Of a DNA stretch of 5,089 bases, positions 1 through 5,089 are shown piece after piece. Below the pieces are notes generated by a model. It made no database searches. It was not told where the DNA came from and was given only the letters and a program-made list of their open reading frames with translations. The position numbers and the translations under genes were made by a program. The stretch's first letter is position 1; the number at the start of each line of letters is the position of its first letter. Source of the stretch: Rhodoferax sp. (lineage in GTDB: Bacteria; Pseudomonadota; Gammaproteobacteria; Burkholderiales; Burkholderiaceae_C); the NCBI GenBank assembly GCA_030683195.1, contig JAUXQA010000197.1:1-5089 (forward strand), read 5' to 3'.

Positions 1-431
1 GCAGGGAGCCTGCGAACAACAAGTTGCTGCGACCGATGGCAATCGGGAGAATCTGGTTATCGATCCAGTTGTTATCGATCGGCAATTGCCCGTCATCCAG
101 AAATTGCGTGAGCGCACCCCAACGCTTGAGGCTGTAATCAAGTGCTTTTGCGGTGGCGGACCCATCCGTTATTTTTTGCCGCTGCAACAGCATCCACTCT
201 TTGAATGCATCAGCCAACGGTTTTGACCTGGCTTGACGGATTTGCAAGCGCTCTTGAGCATTGAGGTGTTTGGCCTCCCGCTCCACGTCATAGAGTTGAC
301 TGATATAAGCACAGGCCTGACCTGCAATCTGGCTCTTGCTGCTCACATGCAGATCAAAAAACTTACGCCGCGAATGGGCCATGCAGCCCGCCTCCGTGAT
401 GCCACCGACAAATCCCGCTTTATAACCCGCA
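1..431 (-). pseudogene. tnpC: IS66-family transposase (TnpC) C-terminal fragment, interrupted
   Basis: The complement reads as one uninterrupted frame of about 143 codons matching the C-terminal half of IS66 TnpC, the DDE transposase of that family. Reading leftward from about 430 it gives AGYKAGF, then the conserved GCMAHSRRKFFDLH block, a helical stretch (KHLNAQERLQIRQARSKPL), the RWGALTQFLDDG segment and the PIDNN block near 70-90. The frame is still open at base 1, so the C-terminus lies outside. Upstream, homology stops beside the palindrome at 432; the expected acidic residue region before AGY is missing, so the 5' half of the gene is absent here. Three usually conserved positions are changed: the Glu after PIDNN is Asp (WIDNQ), IRP is ILP, and NWLF is NLLF. 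I infer a dead remnant split by the RIT element. No start codon or ribosome binding site is assigned. Family call is firm; exact IS name is not known. Confidence 0.88.
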
Positions 432-451
432 CTATGTGTTGCAACACATAG
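432..451. repeat. Perfect 20-bp palindrome at the RIT left border
   Basis: CTATGTGTTGCAACACATAG is identical to its own reverse complement; the flanking bases A431 and C452 do not pair, so the symmetry is exactly 20 bp. It can be read as two 7-bp arms, CTATGTG and CACATAG, around a 6-bp centre TTGCAA, resembling the inverted-arm layout of a tyrosine recombinase core site. It sits where tnpC homology ends. Its role as an element end or recombination site is inference. A rho-independent terminator is unlikely because there is no T tract. Confidence 0.8.
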
Positions 452-540
452 CGCTGGTTATGTTGCGGCCAAAGATATGTTGCGCCAGACCAGATTCCCA
501 TGCAATTTAGGTCATCGCTGGTCGATTGACACCACATAAC
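452..540. repeat. Cluster of short repeats upstream of ritA (candidate recombinase-binding sites)
   Basis: The 9-mer TATGTTGCG occurs at 459-467 and 476-484, 17 bp apart start to start. It resembles the palindrome arm TATGTGTTGC, and a related inverted copy, CCACATAA (reverse complement TTATGTGG), lies at 532-539. CGCTGGT is repeated at 452-458 and 516-522, and GACCAG (488-493) pairs with CTGGTC (518-523). No open reading frame of note covers this stretch. Recurrence of one motif in both orientations beside recombinase genes suggests arm-type binding sites, but this is inference from sequence alone. Confidence 0.45.
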
Positions 541-556
541 TTACAGTGCCTGCTGT

Positions 557-582
557 CAGTCCTTCTTAACTTCAAAGGACTG
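557..582 (+). promoter_or_regulatory. Hairpin sequestering the ritA ribosome binding site
   Basis: CAGTCCTT (557-564) and AAGGACTG (575-582) are perfect reverse complements, giving an 8-bp stem with a 10-nt loop just before the ritA ATG at 585. The Shine-Dalgarno core AAGGA (575-579) lies wholly in the 3' arm, so a folded mRNA would hide it. This would lower ritA initiation, and with it the coupled downstream genes, unless the stem is opened. The pairing is seen directly; the regulatory effect is inferred. Confidence 0.55.
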
Positions 583-584
583 TT

Positions 585-1811
585 ATGTTCGAAATTCTCG
601 TCAGCACGGCCTGGGCTCTTTCCCGCCATCGTGATGGTCCATTTGCCACGGAGCGGCATCGGTATTTACAGCATTGCGCTGATCAGGGGGGCACCCCAAA
701 GTCCCTTCGCTTGAAGGCCCGGTCAATTCTGCGGGTTGCTGAGCACATGTCGCCTGATGACTTTGGGCATGTCGATGCACACCGGTTGCATGAGATTATT
801 CTCGAATCTGTCTCGCCAGCAATACCGATACCGACGACAGCCGCCACACTCTTGAGTTGCGCGCGCCCATGGTTGAAGTACCTTGGCTGGTGGCCGCAGG
901 CACAGGAATCAATCCAGTTTGCACCGGTTCTGAACAATTTCGTTACCTGGATGCGCGATGAACGGGGCCTGTCGCCATGCACTATCGAGCAGTGGCGCTA
1001 CCGCACATCGAAGTTCTTGCAATGGTGCAGCGACACCGGTCATGACCTGGCGACGCTCCAGCCACCAGACATCGACGCGTACTTCGTGACTTATGGCGCA
1101 CGGCGGTGGTCTCGCATCTCGGCCGGCCATATCGCCAAGATGCTGCGCGTGTTTCTTCGGCACGCTGCCAGCACCGGCACATGCAGTGCTGCGCTGGCTG
1201 GCTCAATTCAAGGGAATAAGCAATATGCCCTGGAGTCGCTGCCGTACGCCCTGGGCTGGGATGATGTCAGACGTGTGATCGCCACTGCCAGCGGGGACAC
1301 CGAGCGTGACATCCGCGACCGCGCGATATTGCTATTGTTGTCTGTCTACGGTCTTCGCCGGGGAGAGGTCGCATCCCTTCGGCTCGACCAGATAGACCAC
1401 GCGGGCGCGCAGCTGCATATCTGGCGACTCAAACGTCGCCAACCCCAGGTTTACCCACTCGTGCCATCGGTGGGCCAGGCGCTCAGGCGGTACATCAACG
1501 ACGCTCGGCCCAACGTGACGCACGCAGAGGTCTTCATTCAAACCAAAGCGCCCAGAATACCCATCCTCGCCACGGCCATTTACACCATCGTCAGCCGACG
1601 ACTGCGCGCGCTCGATATCCAGGTCGCTCACCTCGGGCCTCACGCACTGCGTCATTCGTGCGCGGCCAAACTGCTGGCCGACGGACTGACCCTCAAGGAA
1701 ATCGGGGACCACCTCGGTCATCGCAGCACCTCGGCCACGATGACTTACACCAAGGTTGACCTGGCCGCACTGCGTCAGGTGGGCGACTTTGACCTCGGGG
1801 GTCTGCAATGA
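585..1811 (+). CDS. ritA: RitA, tyrosine recombinase, first of the RIT trio
   Basis: A site-specific recombinase of the phage integrase family that would cut and rejoin DNA through a 3'-phosphotyrosine link. The 408-residue protein has an N-terminal extension (about 1-110), a SAM-like core-binding domain (about 111-200; FVTWMRDERGLSPCTIEQW) and a catalytic domain (about 220-400). Catalytic residues visible are R258 (YGLRRGEV), K283 (RLKRR), H353 and R356 (HALRHSC), H379 (DHLGH) and nucleophile Y388 (MTYTKVD). HxxR-to-GH and GH-to-Tyr spacings (23 and 9) are normal. ATG 585 is chosen because AAAGGA lies five bases upstream; upstream in-frame sequence gives no better start. The stop overlaps the ritB start as ATGA, implying translational coupling. 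It is the longest of the three, as expected for the RIT first gene. The assignment rests on trio context plus motifs; an isolated copy would be called only an integrase. Confidence 0.9.
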   Translation: MFEILVSTAWALSRHRDGPFATERHRYLQHCADQGGTPKSLRLKARSILRVAEHMSPDDFGHVDAHRLHEIILESVSPAIPIPTTAATLLSCARPWLKYLGWWPQAQESIQFAPVLNNFVTWMRDERGLSPCTIEQWRYRTSKFLQWCSDTGHDLATLQPPDIDAYFVTYGARRWSRISAGHIAKMLRVFLRHAASTGTCSAALAGSIQGNKQYALESLPYALGWDDVRRVIATASGDTERDIRDRAILLLLSVYGLRRGEVASLRLDQIDHAGAQLHIWRLKRRQPQVYPLVPSVGQALRRYINDARPNVTHAEVFIQTKAPRIPILATAIYTIVSRRLRALDIQVAHLGPHALRHSCAAKLLADGLTLKEIGDHLGHRSTSATMTYTKVDLAALRQVGDFDLGGLQ

Positions 1812-2764
1812 ACACCAGTGATGTCATTAAAGTTTACCTCGCCACCCGGCGAGCCCAGAGAGTTCAGCTTCGAAGTGGTGCCCGCGCACTTGGCCAGTTC
1901 GCACGTGAGACTGGCAATATTGCGCTGCAAGACGTGACGCCGTCGGCAGTGGCTACGTTCTTGCGTGGCCGCGGCGCACTCAGCGCATCCTGGACGACGA
2001 AGTTCAGACTGCTGGCGGGCTTGTACCGATTCGCTCTGGCACGAGGCTACGCAGCGGCGTCGCCCCTGCCTGAGTTCAAACCAAAGTTGCCGCCACAGCA
2101 AACTCCTTATGTGTATTCCCACGCTGAGTTACAGCGCTTGCTCAATGCTACCGATATTGTGAGTTCCGGGTGCAGCCGTCTTCAGGCCATGACTTATCGA
2201 ACCCTACTGCTCGTGCTGTACGGCGCAGGGCTAAGAATCAGCGAGGCCATCGGGCTCACGGTGGCCGACATCGATCTCGCTGAGCGTGTGTTGACCATTC
2301 GGAACACGAAGTTTTACAAGACCCGCCTGGTTCCAATCGGAGTGCAACTGGCAGCGGCTTTGACAGCCTACTCCGTCCAGCGAAGCACATTACCTTTACC
2401 CAAAGGCCAGGACTCCGCGTTCCTGTGCTCACGCTCTGGATGTCGCCTGACCTACCAGCATGTTGTTACGCTGTTCCAGCGAGTCCGCTCGGGAGCCAGC
2501 ATCGTCTGCCCACCAGGTGAGCTGCGACCGCCGCGACTCCATGACCTTCGCCACACAGCAGCGGTTCATCGTGTCCTGGCTTGGTACCGCTCGGGCAAGG
2601 ACGTCCAACAACTCTTGCCCCACCTTGCGACCTACCTCGGACACGCTGATATCGCGTCAACCCAGCGGTATCTGCAAATGACACCAGAGTTGTTGCAGGA
2701 GGCCAGCCTCCGATTTGCCGCGTATGCCCAGTGTGAGAATGTGCAGGAGATCGATCATGCGTAA
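1808..2764 (+). CDS. ritB: RitB, tyrosine recombinase, second of the RIT trio
   Basis: Second phage-integrase-family recombinase, 318 residues. An N-terminal core-binding domain (about 1-85) precedes a catalytic domain (about 100-295). The catalytic set is complete: R143 (GAGLRISEA), K168 (RNTKFYKTRLVP), H245 and R248 (LHDLRHTAA), H279 (YLGHADI) and Y288 (STQRYLQ). The HxxR-to-GH interval is 31 residues, eight longer than in RitA and RitC, because of the segment LAWYRSGKDVQQLLPHLATY; this longer form occurs in a recognisable integrase subgroup. ATG 1808 overlaps the ritA stop by four bases (ATGA). A G-run at 1797-1801 is a weak ribosome binding site, so coupling to ritA translation is likely. 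The 3' end overlaps ritC by eight bases. The position in the trio and subgroup features support RitB. Confidence 0.9.
   Translation: MNTSDVIKVYLATRRAQRVQLRSGARALGQFARETGNIALQDVTPSAVATFLRGRGALSASWTTKFRLLAGLYRFALARGYAAASPLPEFKPKLPPQQTPYVYSHAELQRLLNATDIVSSGCSRLQAMTYRTLLLVLYGAGLRISEAIGLTVADIDLAERVLTIRNTKFYKTRLVPIGVQLAAALTAYSVQRSTLPLPKGQDSAFLCSRSGCRLTYQHVVTLFQRVRSGASIVCPPGELRPPRLHDLRHTAAVHRVLAWYRSGKDVQQLLPHLATYLGHADIASTQRYLQMTPELLQEASLRFAAYAQCENVQEIDHA
2745..2750 (+). promoter_or_regulatory. ritC ribosome binding site inside ritB
   Basis: AGGAGA lies six bases before the ATG at 2757 and inside the last codons of ritB. It decides the ritC start against the in-frame upstream ATGs at 2715 and 2724, which would extend ritC further into ritB without a comparable site. 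It is the strongest Shine-Dalgarno match of the three genes. Confidence 0.75.
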
Positions 2765-3734
2765 TCACAGCTTGCTTGGACCCTGGGTGCGGCGCTTCTT
2801 GCTGGAATACCTGGTCGCCGAGCGCAACTTGGCGCGTAACACGCAAGCAAGCTACCGCGACACATTGACCCTGCTGCTGCCGTTCGTCAGCCACCAGGCG
2901 GCGGTGTCGATCGAGCGCCTGGCGGTGCATGATGTGTCGCCAGACAAGGTGCGGGGGTTCCTTGATTACATTGAGCGCGAGCGGGGCTACGGTGTGGTCA
3001 CGCGCAACCAGCGCCTGAGCACCATCCATTCGCTGGCCAGTTTCATCGGCATGCGCTCGCCTGAGCATCTGGACTGGTGCTCGCAGGTGCGATCGGTTCC
3101 TTTTAAAAAGTCCGTCAAGACGGTTATCGGATACCTTGATAAGCCTGAAGTCGAGGCACTATTACGTGCTCCAGATCGCCGCACACCGCTTGGTTCACGC
3201 GATCACGCGCTGTTGCTATTTCTCTACAACAGCGGCGCCCGAGCCGATGAGGCTGCATCTCTTCGGGTGAGCAACCTTCAACTGGGCACCTCGGCGTCTG
3301 TGCGTATCCTCGGCAAGGGAGCCAAGTGGCGGGTCTGTCCTTTGTGGCCCGTCACGGTGGCTGCCTTGCGACCGTTCATCGTCGCCAAGGGCGCTGACGA
3401 TCAGGTGTTCTGTGGGCGAACCGGAGAACCGTTGACGCGGTTCGGGGTACACCGCATCGTGGTGGCCTGCGCTACGGCTGCGGCCCAGGGGGTCGCGTCA
3501 ATGCAGACCAAGCGAATCAGTCCTCACACGATGCGACACACGACAGCCGTTCATTTGCTTCGTGCTGGGGTCGACATCAACACCATTCGGGCCTGGCTGG
3601 GCCACGTCTCGCTGGACACGACACATATTTACGCCGAAGTTGATCTTGATATGAAGGCCAAGGCGCTGACCAGCGTGGACATCACAGATCTGCCAACTGG
3701 CGCGCGGGTGGTTAGTGCAACATCCTTTCTGTAA
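2757..3734 (+). CDS. ritC: RitC, tyrosine recombinase, third of the RIT trio, C-terminus altered by IS insertion
   Basis: Third phage-integrase-family recombinase, 325 residues from ATG 2757, which has AGGAGA six bases upstream; the open frame continues to 2715 but MRNHSLLGPW is the sensible N-terminus. The core-binding domain spans about 8-105 (LLEYLVAERNLARNTQASYR) and the catalytic domain about 125-305. Catalytic residues are R162 (NSGARADEA), K187 (LGKGAK), H257 and R260 (PHTMRHTTA), H283 (WLGHVS) and Y292 (HIYAEVD), all present. The frame enters the IS256-type left inverted repeat at 3711, so residues 319-325 (VSATSFL) and the TAA stop are IS sequence. Relatives usually continue after MKAKAL to a short tail ending in a hydrophobic segment, so roughly the last 10-20 native residues are probably lost. 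The active site is intact, but partner contacts made by the C-terminal tail could be affected. Whether the product still works cannot be told. Confidence 0.88.
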   Translation: MRNHSLLGPWVRRFLLEYLVAERNLARNTQASYRDTLTLLLPFVSHQAAVSIERLAVHDVSPDKVRGFLDYIERERGYGVVTRNQRLSTIHSLASFIGMRSPEHLDWCSQVRSVPFKKSVKTVIGYLDKPEVEALLRAPDRRTPLGSRDHALLLFLYNSGARADEAASLRVSNLQLGTSASVRILGKGAKWRVCPLWPVTVAALRPFIVAKGADDQVFCGRTGEPLTRFGVHRIVVACATAAAQGVASMQTKRISPHTMRHTTAVHLLRAGVDINTIRAWLGHVSLDTTHIYAEVDLDMKAKALTSVDITDLPTGARVVSATSFL

Positions 3735-3745
3735 ATTCTCCGAGC
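3711..3745 (+). repeat. IS256-type left terminal inverted repeat
   Basis: Matches the reverse complement of 5055-5089 at 25 of 35 positions, including the unbroken block TTCTGTAAATTC (3727-3738) and an outer GCAAC (3717-3721) at the same offset. It supplies the last seven codons and the stop codon of ritC. A partial copy, TTCTGTGAATTT, follows at 3767-3778. Confidence 0.8.
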
Positions 3746-3783
3746 ATTGAACCTGGCGGTTCTCGGTTCTGTGAATTTTTAAA

Positions 3784-3819
3784 ACAGGCCCCAGCCAGGC
3801 CGCCGGAGGCCCCCCCTGT
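3784..3819 (+). promoter_or_regulatory. GC-rich hairpin over the transposase translation start
   Basis: ACAGG (3784-3788) can pair with CCTGT (3815-3819), and inside this GGCC (3798-3801) can pair with GGCC (3808-3811). The fold would enclose GGAGG (3805-3809) and the GTG at 3818. Several IS elements use such structures to block transposase translation from outside transcripts. The pairing is visible but interrupted by unpaired C-runs, so stability is uncertain. Confidence 0.35.
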
Positions 3820-5023
3820 GGGACTCACGACAGAAAGAAATATCATGGCCCAAAGAGCCAACCTCGAAGAAGTTTCCCATCCTCTGCATGAAGCCTATGC
3901 ATGCCTACTCTCCAATGGCCTGGATGGCGCGGGTGAAGCCCTGCGCATTCTGGTTAATGAAGCCTCGCGCATTGAGCGTGCCCAGCATTTGCAGGCCATG
4001 CCCTACGAGCGCAGCGCCCAGCGCGTCGACCAAGCCAATGGCTACAAGCCCAAAACCATGCTCACCCGCATGGGCGAGATCACCTTTGAGGTGCCCCAGG
4101 TGAGATCGGGCGGCTTTTACCCCAGCGCCCTGGAGCGTGGCAGTCGCTCGGAGCAGTCCGTCAATCTGGCGTTGGCCGAGATGTACGTCCAATGGGTATC
4201 TACCCGCAAGGTCATCGAAGTGCTGCAAAAGCTGGTGGGTCCTGAGGTCAGTATCTCCTCGACCCAGATCAGCCGCTGCGCGGAGAAATTGGATGTCGGG
4301 CTTGAAGCCTGGCGCAACCGCCCATTGGACGAGACCCCCTATGTGCTGCTGGACGCCCGTTATGAGCGCGTACGTGAAGCCGGCCAGGTGGTGGATTGCG
4401 CCGTATTGGTGGCCGTGGGCGTGACCGCCAGCGGACACAGACGGGTGCTGGGGGTATCGGTTGCGTTATCGGAGGCAGAAGTGCATTGGCGTGCGTTTCT
4501 GGATAGCCTGATAAAGCGTGGCCTGCGTGGGGTCAAGTTCATTGCCAGTGATGACCATGCGGGCTTGAAGGCTGCACGCAAGGCCATGTTTGCAGGGGTG
4601 CCATGGCAGCGATGCCAGTTTCACCTACAGCACAACGCGCAGGGCTATGTCTCCAAGCTCGACCAGCGCATACCCGTGGCGCGCACGATTCGCTCGATCT
4701 TTAACGCACCCGACGCCAATGAAGCCACCCGGCTTCTGGGCTTGGCCATGGAGGGATGGCGCAAAGAGCACCCCAAGCTGGCAGCGTGGGCTGAAGAGAA
4801 TCTGGCCGAGGGCTTTGCGGTGTTCGGCCTACCGCCCGAACATCGGGTACGCATGCGCACCACCAATGGAGTGGAGCGACTCAATAAGGAAATCAAACGC
4901 AGAACGCGGGTCGCTACCTTGTTTCCCAATTCGGCGAGTTGTTTGAGACTGGTGAGCGCCATCCTGGCTGAACAAGATGAGGAGTGGATGACCGCAAAAA
5001 TCTATCTGACCATGAAACCCTGA
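3818..5023 (+). CDS. IS256-family (mutator type) DDE transposase
   Basis: Catalyses movement of the surrounding IS by binding its ends and cutting and joining DNA with a DDE active site. The 401-residue frame has a DNA-binding N-terminal region (about 15-165; ANGYKPKTMLTR, EITFEVPQVRSG) and a catalytic region with D179 (YVLLDARYERV), D245 (FIASDDHAGL), the C266/H269 pair (WQRCQFH) and E353 (TTNGVERLNKEIKRR), ending with the usual LFPNSASCLRLVSAILAE and DEEWMTAKIYL segments. Length is normal and no frameshift is seen. The start is either GTG 3818, with GGAGG eight bases upstream, or ATG 3845 (MAQRANLEEV; 392 residues), with only an A-rich AGAAAG upstream; I chose the first on the ribosome binding site with moderate conviction. 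W126 in VQWVSTRK replaces a Gly that is strongly conserved in the family, so activity may be impaired. The stop lies 31 bases before the right inverted repeat. Confidence 0.9.
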   Translation: MGLTTERNIMAQRANLEEVSHPLHEAYACLLSNGLDGAGEALRILVNEASRIERAQHLQAMPYERSAQRVDQANGYKPKTMLTRMGEITFEVPQVRSGGFYPSALERGSRSEQSVNLALAEMYVQWVSTRKVIEVLQKLVGPEVSISSTQISRCAEKLDVGLEAWRNRPLDETPYVLLDARYERVREAGQVVDCAVLVAVGVTASGHRRVLGVSVALSEAEVHWRAFLDSLIKRGLRGVKFIASDDHAGLKAARKAMFAGVPWQRCQFHLQHNAQGYVSKLDQRIPVARTIRSIFNAPDANEATRLLGLAMEGWRKEHPKLAAWAEENLAEGFAVFGLPPEHRVRMRTTNGVERLNKEIKRRTRVATLFPNSASCLRLVSAILAEQDEEWMTAKIYLTMKP

Positions 5024-5054
5024 CTCGGCGCGTAAACACCACATCTCAGAACCA

Positions 5055-5089
5055 GTTCGCGGAATTTACAGAAGAAAAGTTGCTTTATC
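5055..5089 (-). repeat. IS256-type right terminal inverted repeat
   Basis: Reverse complement begins GATAAAGC and shares TTCTGTAAATTC (5062-5073 on the plus strand as GAATTTACAGAA) with the left repeat. Its outer GATAAAG resembles the terminal bases of IS256. The window stops at what appears to be its last base. Confidence 0.8.

Larger units (their letters stand above)
432..3710 (+). mobile_element. RIT (recombinase in trio) element, right end displaced by an IS
   Basis: Three different tyrosine recombinase genes lie in the same direction with overlapping ends, the defining layout of RIT elements, which are known from many bacteria including Cupriavidus and Burkholderia relatives. The left boundary is placed at 432 because the IS66 tnpC reading frame loses homology there and a perfect 20-bp palindrome begins. 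The visible part ends at 3710, where the IS256-type left inverted repeat starts inside ritC. The rest of ritC and the right end should lie beyond the window. No cargo gene is visible. The left boundary is inferred from the broken tnpC gene and not from a comparison with an empty site. Confidence 0.8.
3711..5089 (+). mobile_element. IS256-family insertion sequence inserted in the end of ritC
   Basis: A single transposase gene is bracketed by imperfect inverted repeats, 25 of 35 positions matching, at 3711-3745 and 5055-5089. The right repeat read inward begins GATAAAGC and carries TGTAAA at positions 19-24, as in the ends of IS256 itself. The implied length of 1379 bp fits the family (about 1.3-1.5 kb). 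The outer right end coincides with the last base of the window, so the target duplication cannot be seen; the left flank CGCGGGTG (3703-3710) should recur immediately after 5089. The element lies in the same orientation as the rit genes. Confidence 0.8.

Noticed and set aside
56..80. Direct repeat GTTATCGATC at 56-65 and 71-80
   Set aside because: It is in frame within tnpC and encodes the repeated IDN of IDNNWIDNQ, so protein sequence explains it.
526..531. TTGACA as a -35 box for ritA
   Set aside because: A perfect hexamer, but 16-18 bp downstream there is no acceptable -10 sequence (CCTGCT at 17 bp), so no promoter is called.
233..537. Small open frames on both strands around 233-451 and 343-537
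   Set aside because: They overlap the IS66 tnpC fragment or the repeat region in other frames, cross the element border, and match no family I recognise.
585..1811. Integron integrase with attI/attC sites
   Set aside because: No integron-specific insert is seen, no attC-like repeats or cassettes are present, and three overlapping recombinase genes fit RIT better.
2466..3068. Long minus-strand open frames opposite ritB/ritC and opposite the transposase (3905-4438)
   Set aside because: They are antisense shadows in GC-rich coding DNA with no recognisable domains or ribosome binding sites.
3717..3723. GCAACAT near the ritC end as an inverted copy of the left-end ATGTTGC motif (possible RIT right end)
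   Set aside because: It lies inside the IS256-type left inverted repeat, whose right partner has GCAAC at the same offset, so the IS explains it.
3747..3775. Possible IS promoter TTGAAC, 17 bp, TGTGAA
   Set aside because: The -10 matches only three of six consensus positions; too weak to annotate though the place is plausible.
3727..5073. Placing the IS ends at the TTCTGTAAATTC blocks
   Set aside because: No target duplication fits there, and matching positions continue outward 16 bp to an IS256-like GATAAAG end at 5089.

Overview
The window is a nest of mobile DNA with no housekeeping genes. Protein character, codon use and GC-rich content (judged by eye, not counted) suggest a betaproteobacterium, perhaps Burkholderiales. 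This is inference; no host marker gene is present.

Layout. (1) Bases 1-431, minus strand: the 3' part of an IS66-family tnpC transposase gene, cut at both ends (by the window edge at 1, by another element near 431) and carrying changes at conserved catalytic-region positions. (2) Bases 432-584: a non-coding stretch that opens with a perfect 20-bp palindrome exactly where the tnpC homology stops. It holds repeated TATGTTGCG motifs and an 8-bp stem whose 3' arm contains the ritA ribosome binding site. (3) Bases 585-3734: three co-oriented, end-overlapping tyrosine recombinase genes, ritA-ritB-ritC. This is the signature of a RIT (recombinase in trio) element, and each protein has a complete R-K-H-R-H-Y catalytic set. 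(4) Bases 3711-5089: an IS256-family insertion sequence with a 401-codon DDE transposase gene and imperfect 35-bp terminal inverted repeats. The outer end of the right repeat is the last base of the window.

History inferred: an IS66-type element was interrupted by a RIT element, and an IS256-type element then landed in the last codons of ritC. The ritC reading frame runs into the IS left inverted repeat and stops at a TAA supplied by the IS, so about seven C-terminal residues are IS-encoded and the native RitC tail is lost from the visible frame. The RIT right end, the rest of ritC and the other half of tnpC should lie just beyond base 5089.

The three recombinases are probably co-transcribed and translationally coupled (ATGA overlap ritA/ritB, 8-bp overlap ritB/ritC). 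The RIT family is described, but how three different recombinases share the work is poorly understood. The left-end palindrome, the motif array and the hairpin over the ritA start are the least explained parts of the window.
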